A stretch of 64,000 bases of DNA from Siphonodentalium dalli (lineage: Eukaryota; Mollusca; Scaphopoda; Gadilida; Siphonodentaliidae): the NCBI GenBank assembly GCA_032622095.1, contig CP136065.1:38290732-38354731 (forward strand), given 5' to 3'. A program made the position numbers and the translations under genes. The notes below the pieces were generated by a model. That model had not been told where the DNA came from, made no database searches, and saw only the letters and a program-made list of their open reading frames with translations. Below, one piece after another: positions 22,505 through 34,995 of the stretch. Every line of letters starts with the position of its first letter. The stretch's first letter is position 1.

Positions 22505-22965
22505 CAAGTCTGAGTTTAGTGTGCCTGTCATTTGCAGAATGCGGTCCCCAGAGGATGAATTCAGTGTCGCTATCCTACATAGAAGGCTAGCATCACTAAA
22601 TTCACCCTCTCGGGATCTCATTCTGCATGGCCTTATCTGCTATGGGAGACATAGACTCAGATTTAAATTCCCAAATGGTGAATATTGTGATGTACACCCA
22701 TTGGGAACCTCAATTATGCAATGTGTAATCTACCAATTTGGGGATATTGAGAAACTAAACTAAAAAAGAAATATAATCTATGTGACGAAGTTTCCATAGA
22801 AATTTTATAATAAAGAAACTTTCCAGAGAAGATGAGGCCCAAGCAGAATAAGGTCTCCAGAGGGTGAATTTATTGAAGCTAGTCTGCTATGCGGGATAGC
22901 GTCACTAAATGCACCCTCTGGGGGACTTCATTCTGCAAATGACAGGCACACTAAACTCAGGCTTG
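22505..22965. mobile_element. hAT-type double-hairpin MITE
   Basis: Termini CAAGTCTGAGTTTAGTG and CACTAAACTCAGGCTTG, with both hairpin modules present. No clear 8-bp duplication at its edges, so the flanks may have mutated. Confidence 0.8.
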
Positions 22966-23075
22966 GTAGTTATGGGGTCAACACATTCAGATGTTGCTAC
23001 TGAATTCAGCACACGTACCCTACAGGCCACATCCCTCATCCGATCATCACCAAACTTATATGGATTTTCAGGTTG

Positions 23076-23530
23076 ACCCGGTGTTAAAGTGATGTGGAAC
23101 ATTTCGCTGAGGTGACAATATGGGGAATACAAAATAAAGTTCCTATTTTCATAAATTTAACCCTTTCTATGCTAAATGAATTATTCCATTCAGTTATAAA
23201 AGTATATATAGGAATGATCTATTCTCCTTTTCGAGAGATGTTCAGTAGTAAATGCAGATGACAGCTAGACAAAAGATAATATAAGTACAAAAGGATTTAT
23301 ATTCATAGGTGGGAAATGTTCAGATAATAAGTTCAACAAACAGTTTGTTGAACTTATTTTGTGAACATTTCCTAAGGGAACTACTCATCAATGAGTATTT
23401 AGATTAGAAAGGGTTAATATACAAATTAGTGCACACTATGACATTCTTATATATAAATTACATAATAATTTAATATAAGCAGTGACTCTATAGGCAGAAT
23501 AATTGCCGTTTGTATGTTATCCCGCATTAA
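23076..23530 (-). repeat. Dispersed repeat family D, copy 4, interrupted
   Basis: Left part TTAAAGTGATGTGGAACA... and right part GACATTCTTATATATAAATT...CAGTGACTCT match consecutive segments of copy 1. They are separated by a TTAA element at 23157-23417. Confidence 0.6.
23157..23417. mobile_element. TTAA-flanked element inserted in family D repeat
   Basis: TTAA at both ends, with termini CCCTTTCTATGC and TCTAATC...AAAGGG (imperfect). Contains a perfect palindrome near 23329-23362 (TAAGTTCAACAAAC / GTTTGTTGAACTTA). No coding potential. Confidence 0.65.
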
Positions 23531-23840
23531 GGGGTTTCCACGCCTGAGCTATGTCAGGAGGTGGACAGTTTAGATGGACCTACACAGAAAACTGCTTAAT
23601 TGTTAAGCTGGTACACGCCATGAAGGAATCTATACTATCTGATGACCACATCAAGCATATTATATAATAAGCAAAATGTCAAAAAGATGACTTTAATCAT
23701 AATTTTAGAAGGGAAATATTGGAAACAGTGTTCTCAGCAAATATACATTTTGGGTGGAAATGAATAACTGCTATAAAAATGTACATGATCTAAACTAGTA
23801 AAAGGGTGAAAATGGCAATTTAATTGAGTTCAATTCTGCT
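23531..23840 (+). repeat. Dispersed repeat family H, copy 1
   Basis: AAGGGGTTTCCACGCCTGAG through GGCAATTTAATTGAGTTCAA is collinear with 34690-34995 over about 310 bp. No terminal structure was recognised. Confidence 0.75.
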
Positions 23841-24279
23841 TCAAGAATTTTACCCTCCAAATAAAACATAAAATTATTATCTGTTGTAAATAAATTATAG
23901 TTTAATTCATGAAAGGTTGCTTGGTTATCATATTTGCACATATAGAAGTCATGTGAATTTGGGCGGGAATGTCACATTCAAATGTTATGCGACCATTAAC
24001 TGGCCATAAATTAATTGTTCAAAATTATAATATAAATCAACTTAGCTTATGATACATGTATATGTAGTCTTTCATATGCTGTGATTGCTTGGATTTTGCG
24101 CAGAATAACAAACAAAAAATGATTTAGTGCATGTGATAGCCTTTGTAAAGATCAGTATAAGGATGATTAATGCCAGAAGTGGAACTGTGACGTCAAGATC
24201 TTCTAAATATGGATATGCCATAATTAGTTGGAGTTTTGAATTACCCGATGTGATATCGTTGTGTTTGAGTGTAACTGAG
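23841..24279. other. No gene seen
   Basis: AT-rich. The open frame at 24127-24420 runs into the next TIR element and has no motif. Confidence 0.5.
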
Positions 24280-25815
24280 GGGGTGTTTATACATTACCCG
24301 GCGAAGATCGCATTCGCTTTAGCCGGCAGCGATAACAATAGAGTGTTTATACTTCGCCGGATAAGAATTACGGCTATCCGGATACTCAGCTATACGGTTT
24401 TCAACTTTTGGATAAAATGATTTAGTACAAGCACCTGATTGTCGTATGGATTGTAATTCGCTCTGCGGTTAAGTTAGATGTTTATCTGGGGTCATGCCGT
24501 CATGGGTGATTTCCTTTCAACAATTAACTCGAACAATATTATTGTGCAATCGCTGATAGACCAGCCCGCTTTTCACCTGTGTATATATTGGTCAGTGTGC
24601 CAGTTTGATTGTCTCTAATCAGCTGTCAGGTCGGTGGTCACGCACCTTGGTTATAAGCTATTATTATAAATACTAACCGATGATGGTACACGTACTCTGC
24701 ATGTGCATGGTACGTCTGTTGCGCATTCGAGGGAATTAATTCATGTACATGTATGTCCGTATATATATGGAAGAAATGGGATGGCACGTTTCTATGGATT
24801 CAAACTTAATGGACAATTAGTTCAATAATCTAAATATGAGTGCGCCGTGGACATATTTACACAGGGACGGGTCTAGAGGGCCTGATTTGGAGGTGTGGGA
24901 CTGTTCATCTTTGGAATTTATCGACCGACCGTGGTTATGGCCAGGTGTGAGAATTTTTTTTAATCTGAACCCTGAAAATTGCAAAATCCTAGCATCCAGC
25001 CTTAAGATTTCCAATTGTTGGACATTTTCCAAACTTGACGCACCTCTAATAAGGTTGGATCATTTCCAACTGATGGTCATTTCAGTCCAACAATTTGGTA
25101 AAAAAATAAGCAAATGTTGCCTAAAGAAATCACCAATAACAAATTGTTGAAAATAAAACTACGAGAACAATTTCAATATATTGCTGATGTCAAATGTCCA
25201 ACTATTGCCGTGTCAGGTATGAAATTTCCAGCTTTTGAATATTTTGATTAAAGTTGGGATGAGACACCCCCATCGCCACGGCCCTATATACATGGACATG
25301 ATGAACGCCCGAGTAAAATGAAAAACATATTTGATTGTATAATGTGCAAACGGAAAATGTGTCACATTTGATTCGCGATACACCAATTTGTAGATGTATG
25401 GGACGAAAAGATCTCAAAACTGACAATGGCCATGCTTTTGGTGCGACACTTACTTCACAGGCTGTATATGAACCCAAACAAACCATTAACAATGTTTTTT
25501 AAATATTTATAAAATTAACAATAGCAATACCTGAAAGTTTGAGTTGGATATTAATAATTTCGCATTTCCATTTCTAAAAAGTTTCATTTCACTATACTGC
25601 CCAACCATATCAACAGGAAGCGGCTAGATGTTTACAGGTGTACAGCAATATCATATTGCAGTTCAGTGAGAACTAAAACGAAAACTATTAACAAGTAAAG
25701 GAGACACATGAATATATGCCTATCTTCGCCGGCGATGTGTAAACACTCTGCCCAACCTTCGCCGGCTAACGGGTTCGCCGGGTAACGGCTTCACCGGCTA
25801 TGTGTAAACGTCACC
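24280..25815. mobile_element. 1.5-kb CpG-rich-ended TIR element, superfamily unclear
   Basis: The left end GGGGTGTTTATACATTACCC pairs imperfectly with the right end (reverse complement GGTGACGTTTACACATAGCC); both continue into CGG(C/T)GAAG. Possible 4-bp duplication TGAG (24276-24279, 25816-25819). A second inverted pair lies inside (GAGTGTTTATACTTCGCCGG at 24341; CGCCGGCGATGTGTAAACAC at about 25728). No transposase was recognised. The largest interior open frame (24836-25150) begins in a CAGGGACGGGTCTAG block resembling the terminus of 60874-61188, so the interior may itself be composite. Confidence 0.65.
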
Positions 25816-26990
25816 TGAGAAATGAGAGGTGTTTTATCGCACCATGGTTGATATACTAAATATATTAATGGCATGATTTGTTGAGAGTTTCCTATCCCTT
25901 TAACTTGTGATTTAAACATATTTTATTATCCCTTTAATAATAAACAAATATAAATAGCAGAATTGATGATGTGGATGAGAGGTGACAAAGGGATCAGAGC
26001 ACATGGTTTTGTACTTATGGAAGCTCCTATCCCTTATGCGTACGGCGAATATGAGTATTTAGTATACAAGGGTTAAGTATTATATACAAAGCCTGAAATG
26101 AGTGTGTTTAACCCTCTGAAACTACCAGACAATCCAGGAGAGCTATTTGTAACCTTTTTACATTTTTTTTCCAACAAACTTGAATAGCTTGCAGCTTAGA
26201 GATGTTTTAGTGGGCACCCTGGCTAAATACAAACTCCATCATGCTCACTTATGAGCTCACTAGAGTTGAATTGGCCCCTTCTGTAATTCTCTACAATTAT
26301 GAATATTCAATATGTGTCTCAGAATCTCACCTGGAGTCAACACATTCCACTTACCGTAAGTATAACTCTAATGTCAATATAAATTTTTCTTACATTCTTT
26401 AATAATTTTTATCATATTTCCTTACATTCTTAGATAATTTTTATCTTTTTTTCTTACATTCTTTAATAATTTTATCATTTTCTCTTACATTCTTTAACAA
26501 TTTTTTCATTTTTCTTACATTCTTTAACAATTTTATCATTTTTTTTTTATCATTTTTCTTACATTCTTTATCAATTTTTATCATTTTTTCTTACATTATT
26601 TAACAACTTTTATCATTTTTTATCATAATTTCTTCCATTCTACAACAATTTTTTTCTAACATTTTTTAACAATTATAAAAAATAAAATAAAATTTGTTAG
26701 GCCAATGCATTCTCTTATATATGCAAGGCAACCTATGGTCGACTGGCATATATAAGAGAATGCATAATGCATTGGCACATGGTTTTTGAAAAAGTTCAGG
26801 AAGCTCCAGTCATGAAGGGGTTAAACCGTAGACATAATCCCTTGTTCACTATTTAGCATTTTTCGATATACCGAATGCGCCACCACCATTGTGGACACTC
26901 AGTATGGATGGTAGCAATGTCACAAGTGGGTACCAGGGCCAATTAAGGTCACTTGCCTGAGTTCACTGTTACATTCTTGTATATCAAGGG
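25816..26990. repeat. AT-rich, TTAA-element-like fragments and T-rich tandem repeat
   Basis: 26375-26690 is a degenerate array of TTACATTCTTTAACAATTTT, the reverse of the A-rich array at 8668-9020. Next come a palindrome cassette at about 26702-26776 and an end ATGAAGGGG-TTAA (26821-26824). The left end may be TTAA at 26108, but its terminus (CCCTCTGAAAC) matches poorly, so the outer boundaries are uncertain. No gene. Confidence 0.55.
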
Positions 26991-27248
26991 TTAACCCTTT
27001 CATGACGGGAGCTGTGCTGGTGCAGCATTAAAGATCCTGTGCCAGTGTATTCTCATATATATGAGTCTCCCATAGGGAGCCTCACATATTTAAGAGAATG
27101 CACTGGCTTACAACGTGAATGTAAATATTGTTAGGCCAATGTATTCTCTTCATATGCAAGGTTCCCTATGGGAGACTCATATATAAGAGAATGCATTGGC
27201 ACAGGGTTTTCACAAAATTTCAGGAACCTCCAGTCATAGAAGGGTTAA
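26991..27248. mobile_element. TTAA-flanked MITE, CATGACGGGAGC subfamily
   Basis: TTAA at both ends. Begins CCCTTTCATGACGGGAGC, ends CTCCAGTCATAGAAGGG. Contains two palindrome cassettes whose inner stem is CTCCC/GGGAG instead of the CGACC/GGTCG of other copies. Confidence 0.82.
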
Positions 27249-27499
27249 AGTCATACAGCGTAGTATTTACAGTTCTCAGACATTAATGCATACTAGTTCA
27301 CAATACAGGACCAAGCCTCCAAATATTTCCTATTGAAAAAACAGTGGACCCCCAGTGAGTTAGCTGAAGCGGTAAAGGTCCATTGTGCAGTCAGCTGATA
27401 GCCTGAATTTAATTCATAAAATCATATAAACAAATACCATAGCTTACTTAATATCCTCAGGCATAAATATTTTGTCTGATCATAAGGATTTGTTTATAG
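27249..27499. other. No gene seen
   Basis: Short unique stretch leading into the 63-bp array. Confidence 0.5.
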
Positions 27500-28235
27500 A
27501 GTTGAATGTAATATATCATGGCGTACCTGTTGAATAATTTAACCCAGTCTTTACTAGGGTAGAGTGGAATATAATATATCATGGCATACCTGTTGAATAA
27601 TTTAACCCAGTCTATACTAGGGTAGAGTTGAATATAATATATCATGGCATACCTGTTGAATAATTTAACCCAGTCTTTACTAGGGTAGAGTGGAATATAA
27701 TATATCATGGCGTACCTGTTGAATAATTTAACCCAGTCTATACTAGGGTAGAGTTGAATATAATATATCATGGCATACCTGTTGAATAATTTAACCCAGT
27801 CTTTACTAGGGTAGAGTTGAATATAATATATCATGGCATACCTGTTGAATAATTTAACCCAGTCTATACTAGGGTAGAGTTGAATATAATATATCATGGC
27901 ATACCTGTTGAATAATTTAACCCAGTCTTTACTAGGGTAGAGTTGAATATTATATATCATGGTGTACCTGTTGAATAATTTAACCCAGTTTATACCACCA
28001 TAGTGATGAACATAATATACATGTAAATATACCATGGCATATATCTGTTGACAATTTTAACCCAGTCAAATTACCACAGTAATGCAGAGTAATGCGGAAT
28101 ATAATATATCATGATGTACCTGTTGAATAATTTAACTAGTCTATACAATGGTAGTGTGGAATATTATATACCAAGGCGTATCGGTGGGATAATTTAACCC
28201 AGTCTATACCACAGTAGTGTGGAATATAATTTATT
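27500..28235. repeat. 63-bp minisatellite with 126-bp dimer pattern
   Basis: Units contain TATATCATGGCATACCTGTT and GAATAATTTAACCCAGTC. Neighbouring units alternate CTTTACTAGGG and CTATACTAGGG, so the true period in the clean part (27500-27960) is close to 126 bp. Units right of about 27985 are diverged and spaced irregularly. The minus strand stays open for 192 codons with a 21-residue repeat only because 63 is divisible by three; not a gene. Confidence 0.95.
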
Positions 28236-28560
28236 GGACACCCATTTGTTTATTTCGCGAAATACAGCAAAATAAAGAAGATTTTAAAACATTCAATAAA
28301 AATCTTTTATTGTCTTTGAACAATACAACAGATTAGTTGTATAACCAAAAACAGCCTAATTTTCAGTATATTATAAGCTACTAGTACAATCTTTCGAGTG
28401 TGCAATATACATAGAATAACGCAGTTGTGTGAACATGTTAATGTTGTTGCACTCGTTTGTCATGCCATGAGGTAAGACTCGAATCCCCCCCCCCCCAGTT
28501 CTCGTTTTTCCATCGCATCATAAAGAACATATTTCTGCTACAAATTTTTTTTACAATTCT
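28236..28560. other. No gene seen; C homopolymer near 28487
   Basis: AT-rich sequence with a run of about 10 C. Confidence 0.5.
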
Positions 28561-28905
28561 GAGTGTAAAAGGGGCATAACTCTGTCATAAATGGTCAGAG
28601 CAAATACATATTCAAACTTACTCTGGACTTTCTCATATGAAAGCCACATACATGTACCAAGTTTCATAAAATTCTGTCTTAATCTATTCAAATTATCATC
28701 TGGACAACAAAATAATCAGCAAATTCTGAGTTGAAAGGGCGTATTAGGGGCATAGCTCCATCAGAAACGGTCAGACCAGATCCAAGTTCAAACTTGATCG
28801 GGACTTTCTCATATGAAAGTCACGTACCAATTTAATAAAATTCTATCAAAAACTATCCCAAGTTATCATCCGAACAATAAACTTTTCAATGGAGGCACAG
28901 CCAAA
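28561..28905. repeat. Tandem dispersed module, about 176 bp, two copies
   Basis: GGGGCATAACTCTGTCATAA (about 28571) recurs as GGGGCATAGCTCCATCAGAA (about 28747). Each is followed by GGTCAGA, CAAACTT, GGACTTTCTCATATGAAAG and a TTATCATC(T/C)G block. This module type is widespread in mollusc genomes as I know them. Confidence 0.75.
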
Positions 28906-29820
28906 TGGACACCACTCATTACTATAGCCCCCCCCCCCCCCCCCCCGAATTTTTTTTTCCAGTAAACAATTATGTATGTGTGTAGAGGTGTCAGAAAGCT
29001 AGAGTAAAGGGGCGCAGCCCTTGACCAAAAACAATTCATATCATCATGACATATTCAAACTCATCTACCCTTTACTGTTTAATCCCTGTCTCCATATTCT
29101 GTGACCCCATGTTGTGCTAATAACATAACAGTTTTCATTTAGTAATATGGTGTGAGTGGGTTTATAGAGGTCTTCAGAATGACATTTATTTGGTGATTAT
29201 ATGAGATCCTTTGTGCAAAGAGATATGGCCTTTGATATTTGAAAATATTTCATAACCCCATAAACTTTGGAATGCTTAACAATAGTCAATATTGTTGCAG
29301 TTTGTAATAGTCTTGCATGGCTGGGAGGTTGAAATGAACATGTGCATTTTATGAAGGTCCGGTGGGTGATATAAAACAGAAGGGATTTCTGATTAGGTAA
29401 TTTCCCACAAGGCTTTGTGAAATCCTGGGTTTCAAACACAATTTACCATTATGACATAAAACACACTCATTACTGCAAGTAATAGAAATGTAAGTGCTCA
29501 TCTGGGACCAAATCTGTGGGAGAAACTGATCATTATTATCATGTTAAAATTTCTATGAGTCCCCATCCTACCAAGTTAATTGAAGCAGAATGGAGTGCAG
29601 GTATGAAATGAAATTACAATTGAACAAGTTTGATAATTTTATCTAGTTTTCAAGGGAATGCTTGATTTTCCATATTCCCGGGATAAAGAGAGATAAAAAA
29701 TTGCGAATATTAGGCCATTTTTTACATCCAGCCCCTATTAATTTTGCTTGAAGTTCACCTACAAATGATACAAAACTCAAAACAACATGCCATTTACTTG
29801 GTGTAATAAATTGGGCAGGC
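28906..29820. other. No gene seen; long C homopolymer near 28927
   Basis: A C run of about 20 sits near 28927-28946. The rest is AT-rich, without a repeat or exon I can support. Confidence 0.5.
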
Positions 29821-30047
29821 TTAACCCTTTGATGACCTGAACTGCATTAAAGATCCTGTGCCAGTGCATTCTCTTATATATGCGAGTCTCCCATACTGGC
29901 TTACAAGGCCATGGTAAATATTGTTGGGCCATTAATGCATTCTCTTATATATGCGAGGCTCCATATGGGAGACTCACATATATAAGAGAATGCATTGGCA
30001 CAGGATTTTCACAAAATTTCGGAAAGCTCCAGTCATAGAAGAGTTAA
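29821..30047. mobile_element. TTAA-flanked MITE, CTCCC-stem subfamily
   Basis: TTAA at both ends, begins CCCTTTGATGACC. Cassettes near 29863 and 29936 share CTCTTATATATGCGAG but have GTCTCCCATA / TATGGGAGAC stems. The left cassette is truncated. Confidence 0.8.
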
Positions 30048-30352
30048 ACCACTGGAACACCTTGCCACTACTCTGTTAAACTGATCAGTTGTCACTGTCA
30101 TGAGTTAACAAGAGTATATTAATAGTCCTAATAGATTCTTCAGACAGAGGAAATGATGACACTATCCATCACTTATTATTTGACTGCTTTATATGAAGAC
30201 TACAGATTTATCATGATGATGGTCAATAAACTAAACACTGTGTGTGGATGAGATTCCCACATATTTCGATTCTCATCCCATACTAAAGTAAAAGCTATAA
30301 TCACATAAGTCACTGGTTTTCTCCCGAGCAGTGACATTTCTATATATTAATA

Positions 30353-30482
30353 CAGTTATGTCCTAAATAATTGACTCTGAGAGATTTCCGATGAATGGCA
30401 ACAAGCCATATTTCTGACTAAATCCTGAAAAATTACCCGTAATTCTGCTGTGGTTAAGGAGTCGATTATTTAGGGCATTACC
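30353..30482. mobile_element. Mariner-type MITE, left arm deleted
   Basis: CAGTTATGTCCTAAATAATT jumps straight to the central GATGAATGGCAACAAGCCAT block and a complete right arm ending TTTAGGGCATTAC. Confidence 0.8.
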
Positions 30483-30645
30483 ATATCTGACAAAACACTT
30501 TCAACAGGTTATTGAAGGTGACACGCACAAGCATTGGTCAGCGACCTCGATGACACAATTATGTGGATATTCTACACCTGGTGACCTTATTCTGCCAAAG
30601 GTACACTTCACACTTAACCCGGGTAAGATGAACAATTTAACCCAG

Positions 30646-31105
30646 CAAGCCTGAGTTTAGTGTGCCTATTATTTGCGGAATGAGGTCCCCAGAGGGTTAA
30701 TTTAGTGACACTATATATCCCGCATAGCAGGCTAGCATCACTAAATTCCCCCTCTGGGAACCACATTCTGCATGGCCTCATTTGCTATGGGAGACATAGA
30801 CTCAGATTGAAGTTCCCAAATGGTGAATATTGTGATATACACACATTGGGAACATTGATTATGCAATGTGTCGTCTGCCAATTTGGTGATATAGAGAAAC
30901 TAAACTATAAAAGAAATAGAATCTATGTGAAGAAGTTTCTATAGAAATTTGATAATATAGAAACTATCCAGAGAAGATTAGGCCTAAGCAGAATTAGGTC
31001 CCCAGAGGGTGAATTTAGTGATGCTAGTCTGCTATGCAGGATAGCGTCACTAAATTCACCCTCTGTGGACCTCATTCTGCAAATTACAGGCACACTAAAC
31101 TCTTG
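30646..31105. mobile_element. hAT-type double-hairpin MITE
   Basis: Termini CAAGCCTGAGTTTAGTGTG and CACACTAAACTCTTG (last bases altered). Both hairpin modules present, with a central ATGGTGAATATTGTGATATA segment shared with 6005-6410 and 22505-22965. Confidence 0.8.
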
Positions 31106-31471
31106 ATATCCAGGTAAAACACTGTAGCAATAAGATATTTATATATCCAATCAGATGGTTCAAAAATGAGGATTCAATGGAAGCCATAGATATAATATGT
31201 TAATCAAGTAAAGGTCTACTGAAGTGGAAATGAGCAAGAAAGTGTGTCCAAAAATTAGTTGGCCCTCCTATGATAAAGCATTGACACATCACATCATTTT
31301 GTCCTGTGAGGTCTCAATTCAAATGAATTAATGCCAGCTTGTGCTCATAATGGGTTTGCAAGGAAATTTTGAGTTACAAAAGTTATAAAATTGAAAAACC
31401 CATCGAAATAATCTAATCCAAGGTGCAAGGGCACAAACAAAGGGTTGAAATGGAATTGGGATCCAAACATA
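31106..31471. other. No gene seen
   Basis: AT-rich spacer between two MITEs. Confidence 0.5.
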
Positions 31472-31652
31472 CAGTAATGTCCAAAATAATCGACCCCTAA
31501 ACCACAGCAGAAATATGGGAAATTTTTCAGAAATTTAGTCAGAAATATGGTTTGCTGCCATTCATCGGCAACAAGCCATATTTCCGACTAAATCATGAAA
31601 AATTTCCCATAATTCTGCTGTGGTTAAATGGTCATATACTTTGGACATTACT
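31472..31652. mobile_element. Mariner-type MITE, full length, diverged
   Basis: TA-flanked, starts CAGTAATGTCCAAAATAATC, ends TTTGGACATTACTA. Arms fold back; the loop is shortened. Confidence 0.85.
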
Positions 31653-31825
31653 ATAGTCTCATCGCTATGGTTATAACTCTAGCTACATTTTCATCCCCAT
31701 AATCCCTATTTTCGTATATGTTACAGGTAAGAGAACCCAAACTCTGGAAGCCCATATCTCCCCAAATTTCAGGTGGATAGCATTTATTAAACCTAATTTG
31801 TTGTACATTTTTAAGGTAACTTTCC

Positions 31826-31884
31826 AACGATATATACAACGATATATACAACGATATATACAACGATATATACAACGATATATA
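31826..31884. repeat. 12-bp tandem repeat AACGATATATAC, about 5 copies
   Basis: Nearly perfect short array. Just left of it, 31728-31800 (AGAACCCAAACTCTGGAAGC, CCCCAAATTTCAGGTGGATA) resembles 60912-60970 inside the hAT-type element at 60874. Confidence 0.9.
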
Positions 31885-33430
31885 AAATGTAATCTATCAA
31901 TCTGTAGTAATATTGATATGCAGCCTCATCTTGCTTATTCAAATGCCCAATCAGTTGGCCCATTCAGAAATATTTTACCATCTCAATTTATATACATGTA
32001 GGTGTAAACTCTATTGGATAATTGTTTTTTTTCTCAGCTTTTCAGCATTTAAATCTGCCCCCCCCCCCTCTTATGATGACACACCCAAGCTTTGCTTCCC
32101 TGGAAAATAAAAAAAGGCTTCAATTTGGTGCATTTTCGGTGGTTATGGCAGTCAAAAATGGAGTCAACCTAGATTAAAATTTGACAGTAATGAATTTTAC
32201 CCCCACCCCAGACACCTCTGGCCCCTGTTCTGCCCCCACTTTCTTGGTTACTTCTGATACAATCAGATAAAATGAACAGAAGCAAACCAACTTCAGTCAA
32301 ACAACCAGCTTTGAAGCTAAAACCACGTCATTACACAGGCATCCAGGAAGTATGCTTGGCAGCCCTCTCAGATGACAGTAGATAATTTTTACCATTTCGG
32401 CCGCAACACTTGATAGGCTTCTTTGCACACTCGAGAGGAAAACAACACCACTGTTGTGAAAGGAGTGTTTCGTACTATGATTCTGAATGAAAAGATTCCC
32501 ACAGTCACTGTACTCTCACCAGCATTGTTATCAGCTATTTCATTCATGGCCGTCTGACCTACTCCAGCTCTCTATTTGAGGTATTTTATATTGAGAATAA
32601 TCAGGCCATGTTGCCGTAGAGACCAGCTTGTGTGTATTTATGCATGTTAATGCTGTGCTCCTGCATAATTCATTATGTTGTGCATGATACAAACTGGTTT
32701 AATGGCCAAATGAAATCAGTCTCAATATAATCCAATATACTTCAAGTCAGTGTGAGCCTGATAGAGGTCACAAATGTAGAGCCCACATCAGATGGCAGGT
32801 ATGGTGATGTATGCCGCAGAATGACAATGGCAGGGGTGGAGGAGCAGGGACAGCAGTCCCCACCCACCTTCCCACCCCTAGTGCCCTGGAGTGACAACTC
32901 AACAATGATTAATTTACATTGGGAACAGTTCTAGCTCTTCTGAAATTTGTGCAAACCATCCCATCCCCCCCACCCGCTGCCCCTGAGTGATGACTCACTC
33001 TACAATGATTAATTTACATTGGGAAAAGTTCCCTTATGAGGATCATGGAGGGCCCAGAGCTGGTACTCTTCTATGCCCGAAAATGAATTACCACATTCGT
33101 AGAGCGGTTTTGTGTGACATTTTCTCGCAACAAAATGGCACCTGAGCTCTATTTTAATTGACAACAATATGACTGAATATCTGGTGTAACTGATCAAATA
33201 GAGAACCAGATTTTGGACAGATTCGTATTCAAATGAATACACGGTTTGTTCAAGGGTAGGTCAATATCCTGGCCATAAATTTTATCATTGGGAATGAATG
33301 TGTAGGTAATTAAGGTAATTAAGGTAATTAAGGTTGCAAAGGAAACTTTATGCTTGGACCCTGAGTAATCGGACATATTCCAAGCGATCTGAGATTTTGA
33401 ATCACTTTTTATTGACAAAATTTATTGCAG
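31885..33430. other. No gene identified; short duplication and small tandem repeat
   Basis: A segment containing ACAATGATTAATTTACATTG occurs twice (about 32898-32930 and 33000-33030). Three GGTAATTAAG units lie at 33302-33334. The C-rich stretch at 32840-32980 gives short open frames without motifs. Confidence 0.5.
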
Positions 33431-33829
33431 TTAACCCTTTACCCAACAAACCGGCCAAAACCGGCCAAATAAAGCTTCAACAGCCTAAAATATCTTCGGT
33501 CTGTCTCAATAGAACCATACAAATATGGATATCATTGGAACCGGCTCCTTGACCACATTGTGATGGTTACAGTTATGCCCTGTGCCAATGCATTCTCTTA
33601 TATATGCGAGTCGACCATAGGTCGCCTCGCATATATAAGAGAATGCATTGGCCTAAAAAAATCTTTTTTTAACACTTTTTACCATTTTTTCTTACATTCT
33701 TTAACAATTTTATAATTTTTAATGTGTTAAGCCTATGCATTCTCTTATATATGCGAGGCGACCTATGGTCGACTCGCATATATAAGAGAATGCATTGGCA
33801 CAGGGCCCTTCTGTTGGGTAAAGGGTTAA
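33431..33829. mobile_element. TTAA-flanked MITE (piggyBac-like), copy 3
   Basis: Almost identical to 4913-5312 and 20574-20972, with intact TTAA ends and both palindrome cassettes. The close similarity of three copies suggests recent activity. Confidence 0.93.
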
Positions 33830-34689
33830 GGCGGGATGAACAATTTAAAACAAACTTCATAAAATTCAACCATATAATAGTCATGATCATCATTTCTTGC
33901 ACTAAACTCCGATGAAGGTTTGAGATTGATTTGATTCAAAATCGTCCAACTGAATCAATTCAAAATCCATTGGGAGATTTGTTTATATTTTGAATATTGG
34001 TTACACCATTTATTTCCTCATTTCATTTCGTGAAAATTTAGCAGAATTAAGCAAATACGCCAGTATTGTTGCATAAGACTCCAGTCAATACCCGAACAAG
34101 TGGCAAACTTCATAAGTTGACGCAATAGAGTAATAGAGTTATGGTGCTTGCAAAAATACTTTCGTTCTGTCGCCAAACTGCTGTGTCCCTGTATTTCATT
34201 ATATTTGCATGTTATATGTGAGTATAGCTGAGTATAGTGTGAAATTGTGAATATGAGTTGGTGGTCACAATCAATGACGCAGGCTGCCACAGGTCTATCG
34301 ATTATTGAATCTATCCATTTCCACAAACTTTATGAAACAGTACGATTACATTACTTAGAACCTTATATTTTTGTCTCTGAAAAATCTTCCAGAAGTTCAG
34401 AGACAAAAAGAATACATTCTAAGTAATATAATCATACAATTTGCCCAAAAAATGTATAAACAGGGTAATGTTAAAATGTGAATGGCGACTGGTTAAACTG
34501 TTGACGGAAACTGTTGTATACCTAATACATGTACCTATCCAGGTCAGAATTGAAGAGTTCGACCATTACGAGAATTCCAAAACATAAAAATAAAAATATA
34601 CTGGATAAAACGTGTGTAGCCTTCGTTGTCAGAAAACTTCTCTTGGTACGCTGCAATAACAAATTTCTCAAAACTATTTGTTAGAATTT
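33830..34689. other. No gene seen; short inverted repeat at about 34343-34433
   Basis: GATTACATTACTTAGAA pairs with TTCTAAGTAATATAATC, and TTTTTGTCTCTGAA with TTCAGAGACAAAAA, giving a small foldback of about 90 bp. Otherwise AT-rich without coding signal. Confidence 0.6.
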
Positions 34690-34995
34690 TAAGGGGTTTC
34701 CATGCCTGAGCTGTCAGGAGGTGGAAGTGTAGATGGACCTACATAGAAAACAACTTAATTGTTGAGCTAGTACAACACATGAAGGAATATATGCTATATG
34801 AAGAACACATCAAGCATATTAGATAACAATACAAAAGTCAAAAATATGACTTTAATCAGTTTTAGAAGGGAAATTTTGGGAAGAGCGTTTGCAGCAAGTA
34901 TACAAATTGAGTGGAAACGAATAACTGCCATAAAAAGTACATGATATGATCTAATAAATGCTCAAATGGCAATTTAATTAAGTTCAATACTGCTT
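34690..34995 (+). repeat. Dispersed repeat family H, copy 2
   Basis: AAGGGGTTTCCATGCCTGAG through GGCAATTTAATTAAGTTCAA, collinear with 23531-23840. Confidence 0.75.

Noticed and set aside
27457-28035. 192-codon frame with a 21-residue repeat
   Set aside because: 63-bp minisatellite with no start, splice or promoter context.
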